Source of the DNA: Channa striata
Lineage: Eukaryota > Chordata > Actinopteri > Anabantiformes > Channidae
Direction of reading: 5' to 3'
NCBI GenBank assembly: GCA_033026295.1
Contig: CM065186.1
Coordinates: 1,679,001 to 1,743,000 of the forward strand
DNA length: 64,000 bases
The notes beneath the pieces are model-generated. The model was given only the letters and a program-made list of their open reading frames with translations, had not been told where the DNA came from and did not search any database. Each line of letters starts with the position of its first letter. The stretch's first letter is position 1. A program made the position numbers and the translations under genes. Below, piece after piece: positions 47,501 to 59,288 of the stretch.

Positions 47501-48467
47501 AAACTGACCTGGCACTCTGCTCTCCCCTGTGCTTTTCCACGTCAGCCTGCCACATTGAGACAAACACAGACTGACACAATAGGGACACTCGACTGTCTGT
47601 CCACAGGGTCTCTGCTCAGGGAAACAGCTGATCGGGGATACAAAGCAACACGGGATTAGCAGAAACAGCAGCAGGTAGAGCCTGTTCCCAGAGTGCAGAC
47701 TCTGCAGGACTGCAGCCATCTTCTGTGGTTTCAGGTCATCGGTCGGGTCAGGTTTTAATTTTCAGTGGACAACAAGAGTCTTATATGTGCGTCCTTCTCC
47801 TCGACCTGACCTTTGTTCCTTACGTTGGTCACTTGTTGCTTCATCACTGAATGCTCAAACTTACCAACCAGTACAGCTGATAGAGATTTAATCATGGCTG
47901 CTGCAACATAAATCAAAATCAACAAAAATATATTAGGCAAATCTCATGGCATCATAGAAGTCTATGGGGGCATGTGGCCTTCAATGACCACCTTGATTTC
48001 TTACTTACAATACCAACTAGTTCCATCTGAATGTTAGAAGGGGAACATCACTTACGTCAAGTAACTTCGCGGTTTTATGAAAATCTGAGGTTTTAAGATG
48101 CCTTTTTGTCAAACAGCATGTATATTGTTGTGGTCTCTATTTGTTGTGGGCGTGGTGGTCAGATGGTGCTTAGCTGCGTCTGTGAATCCATTAGGACGTC
48201 AAGGTGATGTGAGGCCTCATGTTTAAAAAGGGAATATAGCTGCTGACAGGAAGTAGAATTGTTGTTGTGACTGCAGGAAAAGGTCAAGCGAGGGGTCCTT
48301 TCATTTTTTATTATTACAAAACCAAACTGACCTTGTGTGATTCATGTTTTGGGGACATAAACCTGTTTACTCTGCCACAGTGAGGGAGCCTGACCTCCTG
48401 ATAACGTAAATCATTTCAGAGTGAACATTTGGTTTACTGTGGGCCAGTGTCCACTGAAGTGATGGAG

Positions 48468-48522
<55 letters not shown>

Positions 48523-51500
48523 AGCAACACGCCAGAGCTCAACCTCGACTGCAGAAATTTACTTTATACTTAAAACAAATTATGATTATTATCTGCAGCT
48601 GGCCCTGAGTGTTACAGCAGGTCACATTGAGGACACTGTGATGCAATCATGCAGAGGTGGTGGGGGGGTGGATTTGCCCCAGCAGTCTGAGCTTATTGGT
48701 GGAGTTTGGTGAGTTCAGGATAGATCGAAGAAGATTATGTCATTTATAAGCTGCAGCGCTGAGAGTTTGGTGAATTCTCTTTAGCTCAGAGACACTTTAC
48801 GATGGATTAGAGCTGGGAAATGTGTTCTGTGTGTTAATTTGATTAAAGGAGAAACAGCAGTATGTTAGTCACATCAGCATCAGTTTGATCAAGTCAAGTT
48901 GAGCTTTTAAGTTCACATATGATTTAATCGGCAGTCTTGTTGTGTCGATGGTTTATGTTCGTGTCCTGACACACTCTGAGCAACTGAAGGTCTAAACTGT
49001 CACATATGCTTAGATTTACCTGAAATATGAGCCACATCATGACATTAATATCAGAAAATGTTCAGTTCTGCTGTGTTCCTCCCAGTTTGTCCTGAGCAGA
49101 AGCTTGAAACATTCAGTTCTCTCCACTGATCCATGGCTCCTCCTTTTCAATTTATTTATTCTTTAGTAGCAGTGAGAAGCTGATACTGAATTATGTTTTA
49201 TTATTAATAACAGGTGATGTGTGCAGAGACGTAAGATGTTAAATAAACCCCATGAATTGTGATCTGCATGTTCTAAGAGCCGCTGCGAAGCCACAGATCT
49301 GGCACCGCGTACGGACGTGAACCCGTGAAAAGGAAGCGTTTTTTTTCTTTCCATTTTCTGTCTTTTCTATGAAGTACAGTATAAATACGTTGCAGGGTGT
49401 GAGTGCAGGGACTTTCCATGAAATATAAAACACTAAAAAAGGAATTAAGCCACAGATGATGAGGATGTTTTGTAATCTGTGTATTTTTATAGTTCCTCTA
49501 TACGAACAATAATAATGAGTAAACAATGTATTTTTAAAAATCGATTCATTTCCTCCTGTGTGTGTGTAACCACGATGCAGACCGTCATATACCAATAATT
49601 AAAAGTTTATTAAACAATTTTGAGAATAATTTGGGACCAAATATCTAATCCTAAAATCCGCTTTACCTGAAGTTATGCACTTTTGACCAATGCAACTTAA
49701 ATCTGTGTTTTTATTCTCTCAAAATAAACCTAATTCAGATGTTTAAGTTTTTGATTTGTCTGCATCACCCGTTTGATTTTTTTGCTTTATTCATTTTCTC
49801 TTTGGTGTGGTGTCTGTGTTATTGGCGCCACCTGCATTGTTGACATTGGGTGGATGGTATAATAATGTTACTGAAAAAAGTGCTCATACATGCAAGTCAT
49901 AAAGCTAAAAAGAGAAAAAAATCAGTAAATAATCAGAAGAAGTAATTGTTTTGACTTTGAATTCGACCTCTTGCACAGGGAACCTGACTGCGGTTGTTTT
50001 GAACATTAAGAGCAAAGGTCAAGCAGGGGGCATGTGAGCTCAGGATGTTTTGTCTCAGTGACCGTGCAGATCCTGTTTAAAAGGAATTAACTGTCGATCC
50101 CGTCAAATCCAGATCAGACAGCGATAGTGGGAGCAGCTTCAGGTTTCCTGTGCGACCATGTGAGGGAGACAAACACTCGCACATCCCCACAATGTCACGA
50201 TGCAACACTGGACCCGTCCGTAAACGTCCCGGACGAAAGCACGAGAGCGTCTGCAGCTTAAGTATTTTTCAGATATAAAAAAACAATATTTCACGTAATT
50301 ATTTTTGAATGTAAAACTCCAATTTCTCCAAGCATCAGATAACTGGAGTAATTGGGGAAAAATTCTAGTTATCCGTTGATATTATTTGATTTTAAATGAG
50401 CTTTTACTTCATATTTTATTTCCAATATTAAAACATTACAGGTTAGTCTCATAAAAATTTAACATTTCTAATGGTCCAAGTGCAAATTTGAATACGCTTT
50501 TCTGTTTTCTGAATATTTAGTACAAACGTAACATCCAACATCTGTGTGTGTGTTTGTGTCGCTGCAGGAGGGAGTTCGCTGAGCTGATGGAAAAGTACGG
50601 CTCCAATAATATCACGGCGTCAGAACAAATCTCACCGACTCAGCTCTGTACAGGTGAACCCGCGTTTACAGTCATTTATATTTACCGTATTTTCCGGACC
50701 ATAAGCCGCTACTTTTTTCCGACGTTTTGAACCATGCGGCTTTTACAGAGATGCGGCTTTTCTATGAATTTTTCTGCAGATGGACGTCAGTGCAAACAAA
50801 AAAGCGCCAGTTTTTATTCTTAGCGCATGCAACCCAAGACGCACAACAGCAAACATCAGCACTTTTACTGCCGTGTTACAGGCACCATTCAGGTTCAGGT
50901 GTATGAATAAAGACTTATGGTACAAAATCTTTTGTTGAGCGCAGCAACTCCTGTGTAATTCGTGAAGAATAAGAGACGTCTTCTCCTTTGGCTATGGAAC
51001 AAGCCGTTTATTTATAACAAGGACGTTTTTGTCGGCTCTGTACATTCGACATGTGTTATACCAGCCACACATACACGTAAACGCACTCTTTACCGTAATG
51101 CCGGTAAAACAGCGCACAGAACATCCTCATGCCTACTGTGAACAATGAGTAGGAGCGCATACAACAGATATTATTTCTCAGCCTGGATATTGGCGGCTTA
51201 TAGTACGGTTTATATGTGACAAAATATATATTTCTTTTAAATTTTAGCGGGTGCGGCCTAAATTTAGGTGCGCTCTATAGTCCAGAATTTACGGTAGTCG
51301 TTTATTACAGCCTGTACCCGGTTCTGGATGTAACCCTGGGCCCAGGTTATTAACCCTAATGAATGAAGACAACAGAGGGTTTCTCACTTTTAATATGCAC
51401 CAGCTTTGTCCCACATGTATTCACTTTTTTTTTCAAACTGCCTTCACATTGCAAAACTGTCTTGACTGTCCCATATTAAAAATGTCCTGACTTTGCAAAA

Positions 51501-54500
51501 ATGCCTCAACTTTTCTCAGGTAACATTTTCCAAAAATGTCCTGGTTATATAAAATTCCAATATTATAGATTTTTTACTCTCCTTCTGTCCATCCAGCAGC
51601 TTGTGATCTTGCTTCAGTGTTGCAATAGTGAATGTTTATGATCACTAATATTCTAAAATAAATCTGTGTTCTGATTTCTGTGTAACTCCTCTTGTTCTTC
51701 ACGCATCCTCCTCCACTTTTCACTCTTCTCCCCATCCCACTCTTTTCGTCTCCCTCCACTTCACCTCTCTTCTTTCTTCTTCTTCTTCTCTGGTTTCGGT
51801 TCAGGGAAGCTGACAGACACTGCCTCCTCCTCCTCCTCATCCAGATCTGAGAGCCCTCAGCTCCTCAGTCCTAAAGAGGGGATCACTGCCTACACACATA
51901 GCCACCCCTACTCTGCCAACCCCCCCTACACCGTGCACACGCCCTCGCACGCCTTCGGGTACGAGCCAGATGGCTGCTGCAGAACCTTTAGGGTTATGAG
52001 TCTGTTACCAGAGTAATGATGCACTTCTTTGTTTAATAAAGAGCAAACATTTTTGTGAATGTAGTTCTATGAATGACCCACATGCCAGTTAGTTTGCATT
52101 TATGTGTTCCCGTATTGATTTGTTGCAAGTATGCAGCATGCAAGTATGCATGCAAAGAGCTTTCATGGCTGCAACCGTCAAAATAAGAACTTCTAGGCAG
52201 CAACAATGTGAGTACGGAGCAGTACTTCTGTGCTCTCTCTAGAAACACAGACAAGACTTTAAAACGAGAACTTCTCACATTGTGTTTGACTCCTGTCATC
52301 ACACTGCAGTGTAAAGCCTAATAGTTTTTTTTGGGTGGCGGTTACATAAAGTGGTAGCTTGTGATTTTGTAGGATGGGAACACCAGTAATGGCTAAAAAT
52401 AGTTCAAATGTATTTTCAGCAATTTCACAGAGTGTAAGAAGACAGAGAGCAAGAGGAGGAGGGAGGTAGAGATTATGTGGTGGTGTTGGCTCAGTGCAGC
52501 TCCGGTTTTTAATCACGCTTAGTGTCATGCGCCCTCTATCCGTCTCCCCAGTGACAGCGTCATTCAGTTGATATGTGTTGCCAAGGGGACAGGCCTGGGG
52601 CTCATAATCAAGGGGGGAGCCAATCGTGCCGAAGGACCAATGGTGTTCATACAGGAAATAGTGCCTGGAGGGGACTGCCACAAGGTTAGCATCCCTGTAT
52701 CTGAGCAAATATGTCAGTTAACCAAACAACCTGTTCGTTTATTTCACACACATGTTCACCAGTGGGGGAGCTGCTATGCAGCTGGCCAACGCCATCAGTG
52801 AAATTATATTATTATTAATGCATTAATGTCTTCGTCACTTTATTGTTGCAGCTGGAAAGCATGGAGCTGATTTATGTATTCTGAATTTATAAATTATAAT
52901 GTGACCTACTTTATATAATAATCAGAAAAAGTGTCAAATAAAACTAATTAATTCCCACACAAACAAAAACATAAATTAGTAATTTTAACTCTACATTTCC
53001 TCTGTTTAATTAGTAGCACATGTTTAATAGGTCATTTTTTATTTTTGCCTGTTTTTATTATTTGTGTTTTATTGAGTATTTGCTCTGAAACGGCGTCTCA
53101 TCTGGAACCATGTAAAAAGTTGAAATTGTCAGCAGCACGTGTAAACATATCTTTTCTGTTGCCCTGTTGTTCAGTGGCTCGGGTGGCCCATAGAAGTCCA
53201 GGATCTGAACTGTCTGGGTATTTGTGCTGTTTCAGGACGGCAGGCTGCAGGTCGGGGACCAGCTGGTGTCCATCAACAAAGAGTCCCTGATCGGGGTGAC
53301 GTACGAGGAGGCCAGGAGCATCGTGACACGCACCAAGCTCAGGTCCAGAACACCTGCACACATCCGTTATTCAGGCAAAGAGTTCGGCTCCAAATTAAGA
53401 TGTCACTTCGTTATGACCAAGATTACATGCAGTTGATGATCTTCTGCTGAAATCTGCTTGTAATGAAGTGAGAAACAAATGTGCACATGTAGATAACTCA
53501 GTGTCACATTTCACTGGACTGGTAATTTGTTATTGGCATGAATTTAGAATTTATACCATTTGTTGGTTAATAGAATTTGAAAGGGTTAATAGAAAGAAAA
53601 TACCTCTGTAATTATTAAGTTATTACGCTATACTAAAGGTTATAAACACCAATTAGACGACAATCATCACATAAATACCACTTATCTGGTTTCAGACCAG
53701 ACCCCACAGTGGAAATTGCCTTTATCAGGCGGAGGTCGTCCTCTAGTTCCAGCAGCGGGCCTCACAGCCCCATTTCCCTCCCTGGGTCTGGAGGTGGAGC
53801 TGGGCCGCAGACGAGGGCCCCGGGGCTGAGCAACGTGCCTCTCCAGCCGACCGTGGTCACCAAAATCACCTCCAGCCGAAACCCCGCCAGTGAGACTTTG
53901 CCAACAGTCAACGTCAGCCAGGTCCGAGAGTCAGCATGTCTTGTACAGGGACCGGGTTTTTACTGGTTGTGTCTCATCTGAAGGAGGACTTGAACAACTC
54001 CTTCAAGATGTTCACAGTGACGGGACAATCCTCTTAATGTTTGTCAATGTTTGCAGGTTCGTGTGTCTCCAGGGAGAATAGAGCAGCCACACCCCTCGTC
54101 CCCACCGGAGAGTGACAGCGTCACTGATATAAACCCTGGTATGAATCTGTAATTATATGTACATCTGTAGGATCTGTGTGTACTCTACTCCTCCAATTGA
54201 AGTACTAGGCTGCAGAATTATGGCTTTATGTAGCATTAAGGATCAAATAATAAACCAAGGTGTTTCCCTGCAAATAATCAGATACATACATTGAAAATTG
54301 CTTGCTGCAGATTGTGTGAGAGAATGTCCATAGTTTGTTTCCTATCTAAAGGCAAATGTAACTTAAACCCGACATTTAGAAAGTAAAAATAAATATTAAC
54401 ACTGTCTCCTAAAAATTGCACCAACTGCACCTGAAATTCCTTTTTTGTAGGGAACATAATCACTGGCTGAAACAAAGAGAATGATCGTTTTGTTTAACTT

Positions 54501-57500
54501 AAAGTCACAGCGTACAACATTTTTCACATGTCTCTTCCTCATGTAGAGGATCATTGATCAGCGTAGCGTTCTCATTTATTGTGATAACTTGATAACTACG
54601 ATCACCTGAAGGACTGTACAGAGCACGGTGGAGCACAACGAGGGGAGTAAAGCGTTTACAGAGGAGGAAGAGGAAGGACGGAGCAGAACAGACTGAATCC
54701 GAGTCTTATGTTGGCGTTACCTTGAGTTGCACAGTGCAGCTTTAAGCTGCACTACAATCTTTCCCAACCAGTTGCTGTTAGAGCCTAAACATGCTTAACA
54801 AAAAGAGATCTGAGCATTTAACCTGCTTCCCTTTCTTACAAAAACATAGGAGCTTCCGAATTCAGATTGGAAAGAAAAAGGAAAAAGAACTTTAACTCTA
54901 TGTAGGGTATATGTCTATCATGTCAGGATATCACTGTGCAACACAATTCAAGGAAAAGGAATTTGAGCATTATGCAGATCCACAGGCCTGTGCACAGATG
55001 CCCTGCTGTAAACTGTGAGGTGTAAATGAAAGTCGGGCAGCCGTTCCGATTTTGTCAGACAAAGGAGGCGGCAGAGCCAGGGACAGATGGCGTGTGGTTG
55101 GCTGCCTGTCCGAGAAGGAAGTGAGGCAGGCGGGAGGCCTGGCCTGTGATTGGCTGAAGAGGTGTGAAGCATCGTCCCATCTCAGCATGTGTGAGAATCC
55201 TGATGTCGGTCTCCATATGTGCATTAATGTGGCTTATTAGTCATCTAATATCACGGAAATGTGGCTCCAATAAGAGATGGAGGTTGTTGAGGCCATAAAG
55301 AGTTTAGTTGAACCATAACCAGGTGTAGGAAGGAAGCAGGAGGTAGGAAATATAATAATACATATGTCAAATATTAAATTCAAATATCTCAATGGAAATC
55401 ATTTCCAAATAATCATTCTATTTGGGAATATGTATGGGCTGCATCTTCCAGCATCACATATGCTGCCAGTTTTGTTTGTATGTGGTCACTAACTGTGTCT
55501 TGTTGGTCTGTTTTTATGTTGTTTTGTGTCCTTAACTGGTTAGTGGACAAACCTTTTACAGTGAAAACCAGCCGTTTACTCGTCGCAACGTGACACAAGC
55601 GGTACACAGGGACACAGCCACATGCAACAATGAATTTACAATAAATTCTCGTCTGTTTTCAGAATCTGCAAGCAGCCAGAGGAAATGTTCCCTGAGCACC
55701 AGCTGTCGCCTCAGACTGGAGAAGTTGGAGCAGGTCTGTGCGTGATCCTTTATGATTATGTTGGAGACAGTGAGGATGTTTCCCAGCTGGTGACATTAAT
55801 AAAACCTTTAAAACCTCTCCGCCATGTCAAACATGTCACTGAACGATTAGCTGCTCAAAAAAATCGAAGAACTAAGATTTTTACTAGTTATCGACAGAAT
55901 GAATTTGGCTTTTTGTCAGTGTGTCAGGGCGTCATCACTGTGCACTGTGTGTGTGTGCATTGATCTGTGTCTATGTGTGAGTCCAGGCTCTGGATCTGAT
56001 TGGTCTGAAGCCCACAGAGGCTCAGCGACAAGCGCTCAGGTCCAGACTACAAGCTGATCCAGCTGGGACAGTGGCCTTCACAGGTAAGACGGCAAAGGCT
56101 TTCCATGTTAAACTTCATGTTTTTAATAAAATCTATTTATTAGTCCTTAATTCCTCCAGTTTACCCTGAAACTGCTGCAGAACCAGAAACATCATAGCAA
56201 TCACTTGCATTTGTGACTAAAAAAATCTTATTTTTAGGTGTGAAAATGAATTGAAATGGCACCAGAACATGGAAAATAAAGCTTTTCTTTGTTTGTGTTT
56301 CCAGATTTTGAGAGCCTGATCAAGGAACTGTTCAAGCCTCAGCTGGAGGAGTTGGCTGTCACCCAGCCGGGGGCGCGGTTCACATCTGATGACCTGTCCA
56401 GTCTGTTGGAGTCACCCACCAACCCGTGGGTAAGAGTGTGCCACAGCACGGCTTCTGTGCCTGGAGCAGGTGCTTTGTCAGCATTGCATAATAGTTTATA
56501 TGCCTCCGTTCTGATCACGTGACATGAACACACGTGTAGTTTCACAGTGGCATTAATGGCTGCTAACGATGGCCTGGACACATTGATCCTGATGATTTGA
56601 TCCCATTTATACAGTGAGATTGAGGACAGATCGTGCAGACTGTCCCTGAAATACCGGACAGACAAACCCATTGTTGGAGTCCGAGAATTAAAAGCTCATT
56701 GTAAAAATAAGAGAATCTGGTGCATGGGTGAGTAAATGGACCATTTTTGTATCGCTTGGTTTCTATATTTGGTCATAAGTAATTTTTCTCTCCTTTTTGT
56801 AGTTGTTTTGGGATCCTTATGCATCTCTTCTAGGTTCTTTCTTTTTTTATGTCTTTAGAACATTTTTTATCTATTTTCTCTTATTATTGTCCATCTTTTG
56901 GAATGTTTGTTTTCTATTAGTGGAAACTTTCCATCTTTTAAAGGAGCTCTGATTTTTAAATGACAGATATTAACACCACGTGTATAAAGAGCTTCTGTCT
57001 GTGCCCCATGGGTCATCTGTTCATGGTGGGGGGGCATCTGTGCATCCACAACAAATGAATTTATGCACGTGAAAGGAAACAGCAATGCACACAGCCGCTT
57101 CTCAATTCATCAGAGAAAAAAAAGACATTCAATCAGGTTCTGTGCTCAAATGGCTCGAACGTTGTTTCAAAAATAGCCTTAATAGATTCCAGTCCAACTC
57201 TAGTGAAAGGAAAAGGTTGTTCTTTTTTCGCGTTTTGCCTTTTTCTACTTGAGAAGAAATGAAGACAGCGATGGAGTCGCCATTACTGATGGCCATTACT
57301 GATGTGCTGCTCCTGTACACTGAGTTGTATTGATGCGGCCGCTGTGACTTCGATCCGTGAATACTCTCAGTGAAGGGGACGTGTGAACTGTCCTAAAGAT
57401 TTTTCACACAGCCAGGGGTCACGCGGTATCAGAGCAACAATCGGTCATGGCCTGTGAGACTGTGAACTGCTGTTCCTGCAATGCAACATCTTTATGAAGA

Positions 57501-58029
57501 ATTGTTAAAAAACCTGTTCAGTGAAACAGCAGGCAAAGCAGGACCCCCAAAATACGGCAATATAATAAAAATAAAATGATATACTGATCATTTATTTCCG
57601 TGAAATACACCAGAAATCAAAACACACAGTTGTATCTCCAAATGTCCAATAAATCCTGATAAGTGTCTCGTTTAAAAATCGCACCCAATTAAAGAGAGTT
57701 GACAGTATGTCGAGGTGTTTGTGGTTTTGCACTTTAGTTCCAAAAAACGAAACATGAGTCACTTCCTGCTCTGCTTATTTATTTATGTGCAGCCATCACT
57801 GTCGGACTCTGAGGACCTGGAGGAAATGGAGAGGCTGAGGAAGGAGCACATTGAGGCTCTGAGGGAAATCAAGAGGCTGCAGGTAAAATCACATCCACCA
57901 GCTTCAGAAACATAAGTCAAAGAAATTCCAGGTTTCACTTATTTGTGTTTGTCTCATCTGCAGGAGCAGCTGGTGGAGTCTCAGAGAGTTCACCATCAGA
58001 TGGAAGAAGAGTTCAGCAAGATTAAACAG
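38733..58029 (+). CDS. stxbp4: Syntaxin-binding protein 4 (Synip), 5' sixteen coding exons
   Basis: Coding exons: 38733-38788, 44713-44786, 44956-45051, 45144-45213, 45563-45637, 50568-50653, 51805-51958, 52552-52684, 53236-53342, 53696-53921, 54057-54138, 55663-55733, 55987-56083, 56305-56429, 57793-57882, 57964-58029. All sites are GT-AG, and phases agree at every junction over 536 codons. PDZ1 covers residues ~30-120 (RGLGVKIIGG loop) and PDZ2 ~206-295 (TGLGLIIKGG, MVFIQEIVPGGDC, VGDQLVSINKESLIGV). Ser-rich linkers lie on both sides of PDZ2. An EF-hand-like piece (LDLIGLKPTEAQRQALR ... GTVAFTDF) and the start of a coiled coil (EEMERLRKEHIEALREIKRLQ) follow. PDZ2 and what follows it match mammalian STXBP4, which binds syntaxin-4 and regulates insulin-stimulated GLUT4 vesicle docking. 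The remaining coiled coil and WW domain were not found before the window ends. Mammalian STXBP4 starts with one PDZ; the extra N-terminal PDZ here is notable. Confidence 0.92.
40120..40235 (-). mobile_element. tRNA-derived SINE remnant
   Basis: Minus strand reads GGTTCGATCCCCGGCTCC, an RNA polymerase III B-box-like motif, preceded by GGGGCGACTGTGGAGCAGCT. It is followed by CATAGCAGCTCCCCCATCGG and a CA-rich tail. A related shard (GGGGGAGCTGCTATG) is at 52764-52778. Confidence 0.6.
44476..44505. repeat. (AC)n microsatellite
   Basis: Fifteen uninterrupted AC units in intron 1 of stxbp4, about 200 bases before exon 2. Confidence 0.97.
44713..45637 (+). CDS. stxbp4: PDZ1 exons of stxbp4
   Basis: Four exons (44713-44786, 44956-45051, 45144-45213, 45563-45637) encode one complete PDZ domain: LEFCDCKRGLGVKIIGG (strand A and carboxylate-binding loop), FGIYIKRVIAGGLAALDG, LKSGDLILDVNNISLIGV and ERAVEILRTA. 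The upstream exon at 38733 ends TG and the acceptor supplies G, so MPLLPKEAERF... reads in frame into this domain. Alternatively, translation could start at the two methionines at the beginning of exon 2. Confidence 0.9.
46362..46410. repeat. (GAT)n(AAT)n microsatellite
   Basis: About nine GAT units grading into AAT units. On the minus strand this forms the 3' end of the adjoining LINE fragment. Confidence 0.95.
46411..46870 (-). mobile_element. L2-clade LINE 3' fragment
   Basis: Minus strand encodes, with frame changes, FKALHGSAPSDIYDLLTPYV, RNFRSSD, then APKLWNELPEDIKLSESMLS and FKSR-KTHF. This is the conserved C-terminal end of the L2 ORF2. A short 3' UTR and trinucleotide microsatellite follow. 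It is truncated at the 5' end. Confidence 0.75.
48471..48520. repeat. (TG)25 microsatellite
   Basis: Twenty-five uninterrupted TG units in intron 5 of stxbp4. Confidence 0.98.
50683..51296. mobile_element. MITE-like element with imperfect terminal inverted repeats
   Basis: Left end TACCGTATTTTCCGGACCAT and right end TATAGTCCAGAATTTACGGTA are near-perfect inverted repeats. Motifs ATAAGCCGC and GCGGCTTATAG recur near the ends in opposite orientation, and GCGGCTTTT is repeated inside. Ends of this type (ACCGTATTTTCCGGACTATAAG) occur in short non-autonomous DNA transposons of many vertebrates. It carries no transposase frame. It is about 614 bp and begins 30 bases after the exon 6 donor of stxbp4. 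Confidence 0.7.
51959..52551 (+). other. stxbp4: Intron 7 of stxbp4
   Basis: No feature beyond the splice sites was recognised. Confidence 0.7.
52552..53921 (+). CDS. stxbp4: PDZ2 exons of stxbp4
   Basis: Exons 52552-52684 and 53236-53342, with the start of 53696-53921, encode the PDZ domain most like mammalian STXBP4. The split after GGDCHK and restart at DGRLQVGDQLV are clean GT-AG junctions. The domain ends VEIAFIRR and is followed by a serine tract. The binding groove loop is TGLGL. Confidence 0.9.
54139..55662 (+). other. stxbp4: Intron 11 of stxbp4
   Basis: About 1.5 kb. A GC-richer, low-repeat patch at about 54960-55330 may be a conserved noncoding element. No exon recognised. Confidence 0.6.
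56430..57792 (+). other. stxbp4: Intron 14 of stxbp4
   Basis: About 1.4 kb, no exon recognised. A short direct repeat (GGCCATTACTGATG-like, near 57278-57303) is present. Confidence 0.6.
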
Positions 58030-59240
58030 GTGAGTCACAGGACCCCACTCTTCCACTAATCTGTCTGCTGGCTGAGTTCTCACTTTATTAGGCACGCCTG
58101 TAGAGCTGAACGCAGTCCAGATCAACAGCTGGGATGTTGACTGGTTTATGTGGAGAGGTAAATCTAGTCGTCAGGTGATCGCGTGAGGAAAGAGGAAAAA
58201 CAAAATGCTCATAGTGTGAAAGTATGTTCCCAACTTTTGGAATTTGGACTGAAGTATTTGTTTTGTAAAATGTGGAGGACTTTTACTGCTCTGGGTCTCA
58301 GTTATTGTTATAATACTGTGGCAGATGTTGTGAAGATATTTTGTTCTGTACTTCTACACAACAATCGTTTTCCCACCCCGAAATTTGTATTAGTGTATTA
58401 CACAAATGTAAAAATATCTTGTATCTAAAGCTTTCAAATGTATGTTTGGCTCTGAAATGTGGCAGATTGAAGAAGCATAACATGAAAATAGTGATGTTAA
58501 GTAGCTAAACTCCACGTGTAACTATGACCTTAGGAATAAAGATACAGAACATTCTAAACTTCATAAACTTGAAGTGACGTCAAAGCTGTCACACTGAAGC
58601 GGTATAATAGATTGTACATATCGAATGGGTGAAGAAAATGAATCCAGTCATTTTTTTTCTCATGTAAATTGAAAGTGAAAGGAAGAAGGAACAAATGGAA
58701 TAAACTCCTGTTAAACGGGGCAAATGAACAGAATTCACGTTCGTGCTGTGTGATCCGTGCAGGGTTGTGAGTCTGTAGTTTCTCTGCTGTGGTTCTGTAG
58801 TTGGGCTGATGTGGTGGGAGTGTGTGTGGGGGGCTTCTGAAGTGGTGCTTCTCTTTAAGGGATCAGCAGGTGGAGCTATACACACGCCTACACACACACA
58901 TTGTGCTCCACCAACAGTGGACTGTGGGACTGCACTGTCAAAGTGTGGAGATTTAAAAAAGCATTTTAAATCATGATTTAAGTCCATCGTTGCATTTGTT
59001 ATTTCTGACTTCCAGCTCCTGCCTGCACAGATTGGACAATACTGCATCTTTCAAAAGGGGATTATTTAAAACCTTTCAGTTGTTGAGTGTGAACAGTTGG
59101 TAGTTCAGTAGGCAGTCGTCCACGGACCGCAGGGTCAGTACTTTGTTCCCCGGTCCCTCCCTGCTGCATGTCCCTGAGCAAGACACTGGACCCCAAGTTG
59201 CTCCCAGTGGGTCAGATGAGCACCTGGCATGGCAGCCATC

Positions 59241-59288
<48 letters not shown>

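Larger units (their letters stand above)
45638..50567 (+). other. stxbp4: Intron 5 of stxbp4
   Basis: About 4.9 kb. Holds an L2 LINE fragment with trinucleotide tail (46362-46870), a long (TG)n run and two GC-richer patches (about 47440-47600 and 50040-50260) with no open reading frame. No coding exon recognised. Confidence 0.6.
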
